Source: Gammaproteobacteria bacterium
Lineage (GTDB): Bacteria; Pseudomonadota; Gammaproteobacteria; Pseudomonadales; Azotimanducaceae
NCBI GenBank assembly: GCA_030428905.1
Contig: JAUIED010000013.1
Coordinates: forward strand, 1 to 49,899
Length of the DNA: 49,899 nt
Direction: 5' to 3'
The position numbers and the translations under genes are program-made. Under the pieces are notes generated by a model that saw nothing but the letters and a program-made list of their open reading frames with translations, was not told where the DNA came from and ran no database searches. Positions within the stretch are counted from its first letter, which is position 1. Each line of letters begins with the position of its first letter. This document shows positions 1 to 7,466 of this stretch, piece after piece.

Positions 1-972
1 GCGGCGGCCCTGTGCACAGGCCACGGCACCTTCGTGTTGGACGGAATCGAGCGTATGCGCGAGCGCCCTGTGGGTGATCTCGTGGATGCGCTTGTACCGC
101 TTGGCGCGCACATCAGCTACCTCAGAAACACCGGATTCCCGCCAATCCGCATCCAGGCCAATGGGCTCACGGGTGGCGAAACCCGCATCCGCGGCGACGT
201 CTCAAGCCAGTTTCTCACCTCGCTGCTCATGGCCGCACCGCTGGCGCGGTCGCCCGTACGCGTGCACCTGACAACCGAGCTCACGTCGAAGCCGTACATC
301 GACATCACGCTGTCGCTGATGGCCCGGTTCGGTGTGGAGGTGCAGCACAGCGATTACGATGATTTCCGCATCGAGCCCACGCCCTACTCATCACCCGGAC
401 GCTTCCTCGTGGAGGGCGATGCATCTTCGGCCTCCTATTTTCTTGCCGCCGGTGCGATCCGCGGCGGCGGTATCACCGTGCGCGGCATCGGCGCGCAAAG
501 CGTGCAGGGCGACGTACGTTTCGTGGAGGTGCTCAAACAGATGGGCGCACACGTAAGCGTGCTGGACAGCTCCATCAGCGTGGGGCCTGCACCGCTGCGC
601 GGAATCGATGTGGATTTGAACCACATTCCGGACGCGGCGATGACCGTCGCCGTGCTGGCATTGTTTGCCGAGGGCACCACCACAATTCGCAATATCGCCA
701 ACTGGCGCGTAAAGGAGACTGACCGCCTCAGTGCCATGGCGACCGAGTTGCGCAAGCTCGGAGCGGTGGTCGAAGAAGGCGCAGACAGCCTGAGCGTAAC
801 GCCCCCCGAGCAACTGCAAAGCGCCGAGATCGATACCTACGGCGATCACCGCATGGCCATGTGCTTTTCACTGGCCGCTCTTGGCGGTGTGCCGGTGACG
901 ATTCGCGATCCAGCCTGCGTGGGCAAGACCTTTCCGGATTACTTTGAGGTGTTTGCGCGCCTGGCCGCGTGA
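1..972 (+). CDS. aroA: 3-phosphoshikimate 1-carboxyvinyltransferase (EPSP synthase), 5' truncated
   Basis: Sixth step of the shikimate pathway: condenses shikimate-3-phosphate with phosphoenolpyruvate. The window starts inside the gene. The reading frame is open from base 1, and the 323 visible residues cover roughly the last three quarters of a ~430-residue enzyme. Family signatures are plain: [14 protein letters not shown] near the start, [61 protein letters not shown], a DHRMAM motif and the terminal KTFPDYFE. All align with E. coli AroA from memory. It reads toward a minus-strand aminotransferase, and the last 34 bases of aroA (939-972) are shared with the end of that gene. The two other shikimate-pathway genes in the window, aroB and aroK, are far away at 21-22.6 kb. 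Confidence 0.97.
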   Translation, partial: AAALCTGHGTFVLDGIERMRERPVGDLVDALVPLGAHISYLRNTGFPPIRIQANGLTGGETRIRGDVSSQFLTSLLMAAPLARSPVRVHLTTELTSKPYIDITLSLMARFGVEVQHSDYDDFRIEPTPYSSPGRFLVEGDASSASYFLAAGAIRGGGITVRGIGAQSVQGDVRFVEVLKQMGAHVSVLDSSISVGPAPLRGIDVDLNHIPDAAMTVAVLALFAEGTTTIRNIANWRVKETDRLSAMATELRKLGAVVEEGADSLSVTPPEQLQSAEIDTYGDHRMAMCFSLAALGGVPVTIRDPACVGKTFPDYFEVFARLAA

Positions 973-2246
973 GACTCCTGCTGGACGAACCGGGCGAAGC
1001 GGCTGATGCCTTCCGAGATGTCTGCAGGTGACAACAAGCTCGACGACAATCGTATGGCCTGCTCGCCGCCCGTCCCAGTGTAGAAGTGCCGCATGGGCGA
1101 CCACAAAACGCCGTGGTCCCTGGCGCAGCGATCGAGCGTTGCTTCATCCGCGGCGAACGGCACCTTCACCACCGTGAAAAAGCCGCCATCCGGTGTGTTC
1201 CAGGTAACCCCATGTTCTGCCGCCCTGTGCGAAGGAAAGGCGCCCTCGAGCGCGCTTTGCAGCGCGTCGAGATTGTCGCTGTAGCGCTGCACATTGTGCT
1301 CGTTGCGGGCTTTGAGGTTGCAACCACACTCCAGCAGCATGCCGCCGATCATCGCCTGGGCTACCGGGGGCGTGTTGACGGTGATCATGCTCTTCACCGC
1401 GGCAAGTGCATCCGCCAGGGAACGGCCGCCCTCGGTCTTCTGGCCGGCCACTACATAACCCACACGCGCACCCGGAAAACCGCTCTTGGCAAAGGAGCCG
1501 ATGTAGATCACCCGGCCATCGGCGTCGAGAGACTTCATGGTTGGTTCAGGTGCGTTGGGTCGACGTGCGAACAAACCATACGGGTTGTCTTCCATGACAA
1601 ACAGTCCAAAGCGCGCGGCGAATGCCAGAACTTCCCGTCGTTGGGCGGCCGTCAGACTGACACCTGCGGGGTTCGAATAGCTCGGCACCAGGTAACAGAG
1701 CACCGGCTTCAGACCGCGTGCACGCGCCTGGTGGTACGCAGTTTCCACCGCTTGCACCGTCAGCCCGCCCGGCTCCTCCGCCACAGGAACGATAGGTACG
1801 CCAAGCAGTTTGGCAGCGCCAACGATGCCCACGTACGCTGGTTCCGGCACGAGAAGCGCATCCTCAGGGCCTGCACACATAGCGCGCAGAGTGATGAACA
1901 TGGCCTCCTGTGCACCGACGGTGACCACAATATCTTCCTCTGCCGCAACAATGCCTTCATCGAGGCGCAGATGCTCGGCGATGAGAGGCTGAATGATGCC
2001 GCTGGTGTTACCGTACTGCAGAAGCAGACGCGCGGCCTGCGCATTGTCGAGCTGCAGCTCTTCGCACAGATACTGCACGTAACGCTCGGTGTATCGCGTG
2101 AGCAGCGTCGTATCGAAGGCGTCTTCCAACGGCCGGCCAGGTGCGAAGGAGATGGCATCCGGGTAGCGGATGCAGATCTCGTTGAGAAAGGTCATGGAGG
2201 TAAGCGCCGGGTCGTGCAGCGCGTCATGCAACCTTAACTCGTTCAC
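939..2246 (-). CDS. PLP-dependent class I/II aminotransferase (2-aminoadipate / dihydroxyphenylglycine transaminase-like)
   Basis: Fold-type I aminotransferase of 435 residues. Seen: the PLP lysine K254 in [12 protein letters not shown]220 in MEDNPYG that would pair with the pyridine nitrogen, N192 in YSNPAG, and a late AIRLSSS arginine that could bind the substrate carboxylate. There is no GntR DNA-binding domain, so it is not a MocR regulator. The closest groups I recall are 2-aminoadipate transaminase (LysN), valine-pyruvate-type enzymes and HpgT, which makes dihydroxyphenylglycine. The substrate cannot be fixed from sequence. The start is a GTG at 2246 overlapping the TGA of the upstream PhyH gene (GTGA), so translation is probably coupled. 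It is the last gene of a tetR-led operon, and its 3' end runs 34 bp into aroA. Confidence 0.88.
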   Translation of the reverse strand: MNELRLHDALHDPALTSMTFLNEICIRYPDAISFAPGRPLEDAFDTTLLTRYTERYVQYLCEELQLDNAQAARLLLQYGNTSGIIQPLIAEHLRLDEGIVAAEEDIVVTVGAQEAMFITLRAMCAGPEDALLVPEPAYVGIVGAAKLLGVPIVPVAEEPGGLTVQAVETAYHQARARGLKPVLCYLVPSYSNPAGVSLTAAQRREVLAFAARFGLFVMEDNPYGLFARRPNAPEPTMKSLDADGRVIYIGSFAKSGFPGARVGYVVAGQKTEGGRSLADALAAVKSMITVNTPPVAQAMIGGMLLECGCNLKARNEHNVQRYSDNLDALQSALEGAFPSHRAAEHGVTWNTPDGGFFTVVKVPFAADEATLDRCARDHGVLWSPMRHFYTGTGGEQAIRLSSSLLSPADISEGISRFARFVQQESHAARRANTSK

Positions 2247-3133
2247 CGCTGCGGCCAGAGTACGGGACAGAACTCCGGGTCAGCGTAGTCCGGCGCGCCC
2301 TGGGGGGCGCGTTTAACAAGCGTGTCGTGGTTGTAGGTGCGCAGGTTTCCATTCGCATCGTAGCTCGCCTGCCAGCGGTTGTCTCCGGGCTGCAGATGCA
2401 GAGAAATGGCGCGCCGCGGGGTCTCGGAAAGGTTGGCGCCACTGCCGTGGTAGAGCATGCAGTGATGGAAACTCATGTGGCCTTTGGGAATGTCGAGCAC
2501 CATCTTGCGCACTTCGCAGCCGTTATGCTGCGCATTGCACTCGAGCAACGCTTCGAGCTCAGCCGCGTCACGGTCAGCGAAGTGCCGGTGCACACTGTCA
2601 TCGTGGGGCAGCTCCTGCCACCGATGGCTGCCGTCCACGGCTACCAGCGTACCGTTGACCGCGTGACAATCGTGAAAGGGTATGAAGGCCGTGAGCATCT
2701 CCGTTGAGGTGCATGTTACCCAGTAATGCTTGTCGAAATGCCAGGGCACGATGTTGCTCGGCTCGTCCGCCACCGCCGGCTTGTAGATCAGCGTGCTTTG
2801 AAACATGCGAATGACTGCGGCACCTGCAAGCCGAGCCGCCACCGCGCCGATGAGCGGCTTGCTGAGCACGCGGCCGATGTCGGCGCTTTCGTAGGCGATG
2901 TAGTCGTTGTGCCGCTGCACGTCACCGTGTGCTTGCCGCCAGTAGGCGAGCGTTTGCGGATGGTGCGGCAGCGCCCGATCCGGCCCGCTGGCGTAATACC
3001 GCTCACTTGCGGCTGTCAGCAGGTCTACCTCTGCATCGGTCAGCAGCTTCTCGCTCACATACCAGCCGTGCTCACGGTAGAACGCCACATCCGCATCGCT
3101 CGGCAGGAGCGCTGTTTCTTCCGCGCTGAGCAT
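2243..3133 (-). CDS. phytanoyl-CoA dioxygenase (PhyH) family Fe(II)/2-oxoglutarate oxygenase
   Basis: Predicted non-haem iron oxygenase of 296 residues that would hydroxylate or otherwise oxidise a small substrate using O2 and 2-oxoglutarate. The iron triad is visible: H132 and D134 in PWHFDKHYW, and a distal histidine, probably H229 in MLYHGSG, followed by ETPRRAISLH whose arginine would bind 2-oxoglutarate. I chose the ATG at 3133 because it begins the conserved part (PSDADVAFYREHGW). The frame stays open upstream to 3265, but that stretch overlaps the tautomerase gene and looks like noise. It lies 10 nt after the tautomerase stop and overlaps the aminotransferase start by 4 nt. The family includes enzymes that hydroxylate free amino acids, which would fit a transaminase partner, but the substrate is unknown. 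Confidence 0.88.
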   Translation of the reverse strand: MLSAEETALLPSDADVAFYREHGWYVSEKLLTDAEVDLLTAASERYYASGPDRALPHHPQTLAYWRQAHGDVQRHNDYIAYESADIGRVLSKPLIGAVAARLAGAAVIRMFQSTLIYKPAVADEPSNIVPWHFDKHYWVTCTSTEMLTAFIPFHDCHAVNGTLVAVDGSHRWQELPHDDSVHRHFADRDAAELEALLECNAQHNGCEVRKMVLDIPKGHMSFHHCMLYHGSGANLSETPRRAISLHLQPGDNRWQASYDANGNLRTYNHDTLVKRAPQGAPDYADPEFCPVLWPQR

Positions 3134-3143
3134 CACCGCCGTG

Positions 3144-3338
3144 TTACTGCTCTTTTTCCCGGTCGACGGCCAGCACGCCGCCTTTGGCCCAGTTTTCGTG
3201 AGAGGTTTCGTCGAAGAAGATCTGCACCGCTTCCGGCGGCAGGCCGTAACACTCGATGAAAGCATCGGTGATCTGCCGCGCCAGCTGCCGCTTCATTTCC
3301 ACGCTTCGCGGCGACTGTTGAATGGTCACTATGGGCAT
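3144..3338 (-). CDS. 4-oxalocrotonate tautomerase-like protein
   Basis: Small protein of 64 residues, the usual length for this family, whose members assemble as oligomers and use an N-terminal proline as general base for keto-enol tautomerisation. The sequence starts MPIVTIQ, so removal of Met exposes the catalytic proline. R11 (SPRSVEMKRQLA) matches the substrate-binding Arg11 of the classic enzyme. The second classic arginine (Arg39) appears to be Gln (EAVQIFFDE), and the conserved Phe50 appears to be Trp (HENWAKGG). Activity may therefore differ from 4-oxalocrotonate tautomerase itself. It lies 11 nt after the HPPD-like gene and 10 nt before the PhyH gene. A role in tautomerising a 2-keto acid made by the neighbouring enzymes is inference. 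Confidence 0.88.
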   Translation of the reverse strand: MPIVTIQQSPRSVEMKRQLARQITDAFIECYGLPPEAVQIFFDETSHENWAKGGVLAVDREKEQ

Positions 3339-3349
3339 TGGTGCGTTTC

Positions 3350-3841
3350 CTAAAACAGGCTTTTCGATTCCAGCTCTCTGAACAGGCTCTTGACGCTGTC
3401 GCGAGAAAATCCCTGTTGGCCCTCGCGGCGCTCGATGAACTCGAACATCACCCCGGAGTTGGGGCAGCGCGCGCTGAACCGTTGGGTGAGCTCAGGACCG
3501 GCGATCAGCGAGGTGTTGAACTCCAATCCCCGCGCTTCGAGATCCGCACATACCGCTTCGCAATCTTCGACCGCGAGCGCGATGTGCTGAGGACCCGGGC
3601 CGAACTCGCGGACGAAGCGCGACACCTGCGATGCTTCCTCCGTACCCTGCAGGAGTACGAACTTCACCGGCCCGGCAACAAGGACCGCGGAGATCATGCC
3701 GCTGGCCGAGCCGCGGGCGTCGATTCGCTCTGCTACCGAAAATCCCATCCTCTCGTACGAGGCAATGGCTTCTTCCAGGTCGTGCACGGCGATGGCCACG
3801 TGGTCGATGCTCTTGACGCTGTCTGCAAGCAGGCTGTTCAT
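3350..3841 (-). CDS. VOC-fold protein resembling the catalytic domain of 4-hydroxyphenylpyruvate dioxygenase
   Basis: Protein of 163 residues with two beta-alpha-beta-beta-beta modules, enough for one metal site. Likely ligands are H14 (SIDHVAIAV), H86 (GPQHIALAV) and E134 (VMFEFIER). The order of landmarks follows the C-terminal half of HPPD and hydroxymandelate synthase: DHVAIAV, then FVREFGPGPQH, then FEFIERREG, and a terminal GF-x4-VKSLFRELE helix like the GNFKALFESIE of HPPD. The N-terminal HPPD domain is absent. Methylmalonyl-CoA epimerase has the same fold and a similar first motif, so an epimerase role is possible. I chose ATG 3841 because the VOC domain begins there; an upstream ATG at 3907 would add 22 unconserved residues. 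It is the second gene of the tetR operon. Confidence 0.82.
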   Translation of the reverse strand: MNSLLADSVKSIDHVAIAVHDLEEAIASYERMGFSVAERIDARGSASGMISAVLVAGPVKFVLLQGTEEASQVSRFVREFGPGPQHIALAVEDCEAVCADLEARGLEFNTSLIAGPELTQRFSARCPNSGVMFEFIERREGQQGFSRDSVKSLFRELESKSLF

Positions 3842-3912
3842 GGTGGGGTGGGGCAACGAATCGGCGGGGATGCTACCCGTTCCGCCGACAGGCGGGCAAC
3901 CGTGCAAGATGC

Positions 3913-4422
3913 TCAGCGTCCACCGAGGGTATCTGCTTTGAGCGTCACCCGGCGCTTCTCCGCCGATCGAAGGAGCGCCGCGCGCACCTGCTCCGGAAGG
4001 TCTTCATGCAGTTCGCCAATCTCCAGAAGCTGTTTGAGGTGAGGCAGCAACAGTGGCAGCAGGCGGCTGCCGAGCGTTGCCATGACTACCCCGGCATGCA
4101 CGCCGCTCCAGCGCTCGGCGAGTGCAGCGCGACGGGTGCTTGCCGCGACCACCTCGCCACCGTTGCGCAGGTACTCCGCCTCTGCCAACAGGAGGAGCGC
4201 CGCTTCCTCGGAGAGCGTGTCGCCGTTCCAGGAGGACAACCGCTCGGCAACCACAGCCCGCAACAGGCCGGCTTTGTCGCCGAAGTAGTGGTAGATCATC
4301 CGCTTGTTCACGCCGGCACGCTCAGCAATACGGTCCACCCCGGCACCGTAATAGCCCTGTCGGGCGAAGATTTCGGCGGCGGCGTCAATGAGTCGCTGCT
4401 GGCTGTCGGACGGCTGATCCAT
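3913..4422 (-). CDS. TetR-family transcriptional regulator
   Basis: Transcription factor of 169 residues, short for a family that usually has 190-220. The N-terminal helix-turn-helix is typical: RLIDAAAEIFARQGYYGAGV, then IAERAGVNKRMIYHYFGDKAGLLRAVV. The C-terminal ligand domain (about residues 60-169) is compact and leucine-rich and gives no clue to the inducer. It is the first gene of a minus-strand run through the HPPD-like, tautomerase, PhyH and aminotransferase genes. The 114 bp upstream of its ATG contains three 16-bp palindromes of one sequence, the arrangement expected for autoregulation. I infer that it represses itself and the four genes downstream and is released by a pathway substrate or product. 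Confidence 0.93.
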   Translation of the reverse strand: MDQPSDSQQRLIDAAAEIFARQGYYGAGVDRIAERAGVNKRMIYHYFGDKAGLLRAVVAERLSSWNGDTLSEEAALLLLAEAEYLRNGGEVVAASTRRAALAERWSGVHAGVVMATLGSRLLPLLLPHLKQLLEIGELHEDLPEQVRAALLRSAEKRRVTLKADTLGGR

Positions 4423-4431
4423 CCGCGGATG

Positions 4432-4447
4432 GTAACCGTATAGTTAC
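4432..4447. promoter_or_regulatory. Palindromic operator 1 (GTAAC-N6-GTTAC)
   Basis: Perfect inverted repeat GTAACCGTATAGTTAC, beginning 10 bp upstream of the tetR ATG. It is the first of three copies with identical half-sites and a 6-bp spacer. Length and symmetry suit a TetR-family dimer. Binding by the adjacent regulator is inferred. Confidence 0.78.
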
Positions 4448-4464
4448 AAGAGCGCCAGACCTAA

Positions 4465-4480
4465 GTAACCATCTAGTTAG
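4465..4480. promoter_or_regulatory. Palindromic operator 2 (GTAAC-N6-GTTAG)
   Basis: GTAACCATCTAGTTAG has the same half-sites and spacer as operator 1, with one mismatch in the last base. A further GTTAC overlaps at 4480-4484. Its centre is 33 bp from operator 1, about three helical turns, so two dimers could sit on one DNA face. Confidence 0.7.
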
Positions 4481-4520
4481 TTACTCATAACCCTCTGATA
4501 TAGCGCCAATCATTAGCCTA

Positions 4521-4536
4521 GTAACTGATCGGTTAC
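4521..4536. promoter_or_regulatory. Palindromic operator 3 (GTAAC-N6-GTTAC)
   Basis: Perfect GTAACTGATCGGTTAC ending directly against the stop codon of ogt (4537). Its centre is 56 bp from operator 2. On the minus strand a weak promoter can be drawn through it (TTGAGT, 17 bp, GCTAAT), but I do not trust that assignment. Confidence 0.72.
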
Positions 4537-5019
4537 TCAAAACAACGCTTCACGCCCCTGCTCCAGATCCAACAGATATGCCTTGGTCGGCAGGCCGCCG
4601 CCAAAACCAGTGAGCTTACCGGAGGCACCGATCACCCGATGGCAAGGCACGATGATCGGGATGGGATTACTGCCGTTGGCGGCACCGACGGCACGCATGG
4701 CTTTCGGCCGATCAATGGCCTCGGCAATGTCTTTATAGCTGCAGGTCTCTCCATACGGAATGTCGCGCAGCGCCTGCCAGACCTGCCGCTGAAAGTCCGT
4801 ACCCACCAGATCCAACGGCACGTCGAAGGCCCGCCGGTCGCCGCGAAAGTACTCATCGAGCTGAACTGCTGCCGCGTCGAACGCATCCGCATCGTGGCGC
4901 CAGTCAGCCGCTGCCCGCCTGGCCTTGCCGCCTTCCGGAAAGCCGATGATCTGCAGCAGATCGGCGGCTCCGGCCAGCATCAGTGAGCCTATGGGGGTAT
5001 CCAGGTATCTGTAGCGCAT
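4537..5019 (-). CDS. ogt: methylated-DNA--[protein]-cysteine S-methyltransferase
   Basis: Suicide repair protein that moves the methyl group from O6-methylguanine (and O4-methylthymine) to its own cysteine. The 160 residues carry the acceptor C126 in IIVPCHRVIG, the arginine-finger helix region MRAVGAANGSNPIP and the downstream GFGGGLPTK. The start is the ATG at 5019, which shares one base with the TGA of the upstream ada-alkA gene (TGATG); the frame continues upstream only as overlap. The E. coli Ada protein carries this domain at its own C-terminus. Here it is a separate coupled gene, while the Ada sensor half is fused to AlkA instead. The pair is probably co-induced by alkylation damage. 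Confidence 0.95.
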   Translation of the reverse strand: MRYRYLDTPIGSLMLAGAADLLQIIGFPEGGKARRAAADWRHDADAFDAAAVQLDEYFRGDRRAFDVPLDLVGTDFQRQVWQALRDIPYGETCSYKDIAEAIDRPKAMRAVGAANGSNPIPIIVPCHRVIGASGKLTGFGGGLPTKAYLLDLEQGREALF

Positions 5020-6431
5020 CAGGGGTCTCCGTTTTGCGATGCCCACCAGATGAGCATCAGGGCGTAGGCGCGCCAGGGGCGCCACGCAAGCGAGCGCTGC
5101 TCAGCTTGCCGGGGAGTGGCGTTGAGTACTTTCTTCACAACCCAATCTTCCGGCAAAAACGCATCGGGATGCTTTACCACGCGCATGGCGATGTAGCCCG
5201 CCGTCCACGGGCCGATGCCCCGCAGAGCGAAAAGCGCCTGCGTCAGCGCTTCGTGGTCCTGAAACTCGTCGAGCACCAGGCGCCCGTCGAGCACCGCTTG
5301 CGCCAGCGCCCGCACGGCTGCGCCTCGGGCGCCAGGCATGCCAATCTCCGCCACGTCGGCGTCCGCCAGCGCCTGCGGGCTGGGAAAGGCGCCACCGCCA
5401 TAGCGACCAACCATCTCCACTGCCAGCCGGCGTGCCCGCTCAACGCTGACCTGCTGCCCCAACACCGCACGCACGGCGGTCTCGAAGCCGTCCCAGGCGC
5501 CCGGCACACGGATGCCGGGGCAGCGCGCCGCCCACGCCCCCAGGCAGCCATCCGCCTGCAGGTGTTCCTGAATCACCGCACCGTCCGCATCCAGGTCGAA
5601 CACCCTGCGCACACGCGGCACCAGGCTGCTGGCAGGCTCTGCAGTGTCGGCCGGCATCGACAGGTGCAATGCATCGCCCGCGAGGCTGGCGTTCAGCCAA
5701 CCGACGCCACCGTTCTGCAGCCGTACCGCGCGCCGGTAGGTTCCAGCGTCCACTTCCTCGACACCCGGCAGCGCGCGCTTGGCGAGAAACGTCGTCACCC
5801 AATCCACGTTGTAAGGCGGTCGAATAGGCAGCGTCAGCGCCACCACGGGGTCAACGACGACGGTACGGCCTCGTATGACACTGGGCGGCGCTTTGAATAC
5901 ACGGCGGAACTCGTCATTGAACCGCCGCACGCTGCCGAACCCCGCATGCGCCGCAACGTCCGTGAGCTTGAGGGTGGAGCCGTCCATGAGCCGGCGGGCA
6001 AGCTGCAGGCGCTGCATGCGCGCAAGGCTCAGGGGCGTAGTGTCCAGGTGCTGGCGAAACAGCCGAGCGAGCTGTCGGCCGCTGATGCCGAGTGCGGCGG
6101 CCAGTGCCTCGGTGCCGTGCTCGTTCAAAAAGCCCGCATCGATCAGGCGCAACGCCCGCACCACGGTTTCGCTGCCCACGCTCCACTCTGGCAGACGTCG
6201 CGCGGTTTCCGGCTTGCAGCGCCTGCATGGCCGGTAGCCGGCATCCTGCGCCGCTGCTGCCGTAACAAAAAAACGGACATTCTCCACAGCCGGTGATCGC
6301 ACCGGGCAGATCGGGCGGCAGAAGATGCCTGTGGTCAGTACGCCGACGAAAAAACGGCCATCGAAGCGAGGGTCCCGCGCCTTGTAGGCGCGCTCGCAGA
6401 CCTCGGGCGGCGGCAGCGGTTGTGTTTCCAT
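5019..6431 (-). CDS. Ada-type sensor/AraC regulator fused to AlkA 3-methyladenine DNA glycosylase
   Basis: A 470-residue fusion. Residues 1-80 are the Ada zinc domain that takes methyl groups from DNA phosphotriesters; its four cysteines C38, C42 (FCRPIC) and C69, C72 (RPCRRC) fall at the E. coli Ada numbers. Residues ~85-190 form an AraC-type helix-turn-helix (LTDVAAHAGFGSVRRFNDEFR). Residues ~200-470 are AlkA: an AlkA N-terminal domain, then helix-hairpin-helix LRGIGPWTAGYIAMR and catalytic D429 in LPEDWVVKK. It would sense methylation, activate its own operon and excise alkylated bases. I start at ATG 6431, where Ada homology begins; the frame extends to 6521 without support. It overlaps ogt by 1 nt and diverges from the isomerase-like gene. 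Confidence 0.93.
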   Translation of the reverse strand: METQPLPPPEVCERAYKARDPRFDGRFFVGVLTTGIFCRPICPVRSPAVENVRFFVTAAAAQDAGYRPCRRCKPETARRLPEWSVGSETVVRALRLIDAGFLNEHGTEALAAALGISGRQLARLFRQHLDTTPLSLARMQRLQLARRLMDGSTLKLTDVAAHAGFGSVRRFNDEFRRVFKAPPSVIRGRTVVVDPVVALTLPIRPPYNVDWVTTFLAKRALPGVEEVDAGTYRRAVRLQNGGVGWLNASLAGDALHLSMPADTAEPASSLVPRVRRVFDLDADGAVIQEHLQADGCLGAWAARCPGIRVPGAWDGFETAVRAVLGQQVSVERARRLAVEMVGRYGGGAFPSPQALADADVAEIGMPGARGAAVRALAQAVLDGRLVLDEFQDHEALTQALFALRGIGPWTAGYIAMRVVKHPDAFLPEDWVVKKVLNATPRQAEQRSLAWRPWRAYALMLIWWASQNGDP

Positions 6432-6500
6432 ATCGGTAATGTACGCCACCCACCCAACGGTGTGCTGGCCGGATTCGGACACATATCGGAAAATGCCGGC

Positions 6501-7466
6501 GTGAACATCGACCTGACACAACCCGCACGACTGGAAAGCGTGGACATCGCCAAGCCCTGGGGCCGGGAGATCTGGTTCACCGGCATGGAGGCGCGTGGCG
6601 AAAGCCTCGCCGTAACGCCAACGGGCGAACGCCTGCCGTTGTCCGCCTACCTTGCTGCCGACCCATCGGCCACCTGCGCAAACCAGGCCGTGCTGCTGCT
6701 AAAAATCCTTGACCCCAAACCTGAGGAGGTGCTGGGCGACCTCTACTTCGAGGTGCACGAAGAAAAGCGCGAGGTATACATCGTCACCGCCATCCACGGC
6801 GCATCCGGAGGCGCCATCCGCTTCGGCATGGACCAGGACAGGCGCCGGCAGTTCGCCTCCGACACAGCGTTCCGCGCCGCCTACCTGGACGCCGTGCGCG
6901 CATACGAATCCGTGCGGCGACGCATCGATGAGCGGGGCGAGGATCTGCACGCCGACGAGGAAGCCCTGCGCCGGGACATGAACAGCTTTACCCACCTGCG
7001 CGCGCTCGAGGTGGGCGAGGTGATCTGCGTGCCCACCTGGACGCCACACTCGCTGCAACACGGCGTGCGCGTGGTGGAGTTTCAGACGCAAACCTACGAA
7101 CGCCTGATCGTCTCCTTTGCACAACAGGTGCAGACCCAGAACCACTGGGACAGCGAACGCGCCATCGCCCGCATGCACCTGGACCCACCGGCAGCGCCGC
7201 AGTTCGAGGCTGTGCTGCCCGGCATCGAGCGCATTGCCCGTTTCGAAGACTTCAACGTGTGGCGGGCATCATCCAAGGCAGGCGCGTTCACCCTGCCGCC
7301 ACATGTTCCCTATGCGGTGTGCATGGCCGTGGGCGGCAGCGCCCGGGTTGGCCCGCTGACCCTCGCCGGCGAGCAGGCCTGTTTCGTGCCGCGGGCGGCC
7401 CTTTCCGGGCTGCACTGCCGCGCCGAGGCAGGCGCACAGTGTCTGGTAGCGGCGCCGGAATTATGA
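6501..7466 (+). CDS. mannose-6-phosphate isomerase class I-like cupin protein
   Basis: A 321-residue protein resembling type I phosphomannose isomerase: KPWGREIWF near the start, AVLLLKILDPK, a metal region GDLYFEVHEEKREVYIV, and a late VPTWTPHSLQHGVRVVEFQTQTYER. In true ManA the zinc ligands come from Q-x-H, a later Glu, and a His in the last motif. Here the first motif reads E84-V-H86 and is followed closely by E91, with H183 later. Gln is thus replaced by Glu, and the loop between the ligands is shortened. A helical insert of about 50 charged residues (~110-165) follows. It may be a sugar-phosphate isomerase of changed specificity. The GTG at 6501 is the likeliest start but has only a weak ribosome site; the frame is open to 6420. 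It overlaps the next gene by 4 nt (ATGA). Confidence 0.72.
   Translation: MNIDLTQPARLESVDIAKPWGREIWFTGMEARGESLAVTPTGERLPLSAYLAADPSATCANQAVLLLKILDPKPEEVLGDLYFEVHEEKREVYIVTAIHGASGGAIRFGMDQDRRRQFASDTAFRAAYLDAVRAYESVRRRIDERGEDLHADEEALRRDMNSFTHLRALEVGEVICVPTWTPHSLQHGVRVVEFQTQTYERLIVSFAQQVQTQNHWDSERAIARMHLDPPAAPQFEAVLPGIERIARFEDFNVWRASSKAGAFTLPPHVPYAVCMAVGGSARVGPLTLAGEQACFVPRAALSGLHCRAEAGAQCLVAAPEL

Noticed and set aside
1086-2237. 383-codon open frame on the plus strand
   Set aside because: Antisense to the aminotransferase; composition is His/Arg-rich with no recognisable motif, as expected for a shadow frame in GC-rich DNA.
3350-3841. Annotation as full hpd (4-hydroxyphenylpyruvate dioxygenase)
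   Set aside because: Only one VOC domain is present; function cannot be assumed.
4432-4536. The repeated GTAAC/GTTAC units as a CRISPR or recombination site
   Set aside because: Units are only 16 bp, palindromic, irregularly spaced and next to a tetR gene; operators explain them better.
4983-6296. 437-codon open frame on the plus strand
   Set aside because: Antisense to the ada-alkA fusion, whose zinc cysteines and glycosylase motifs are unambiguous.
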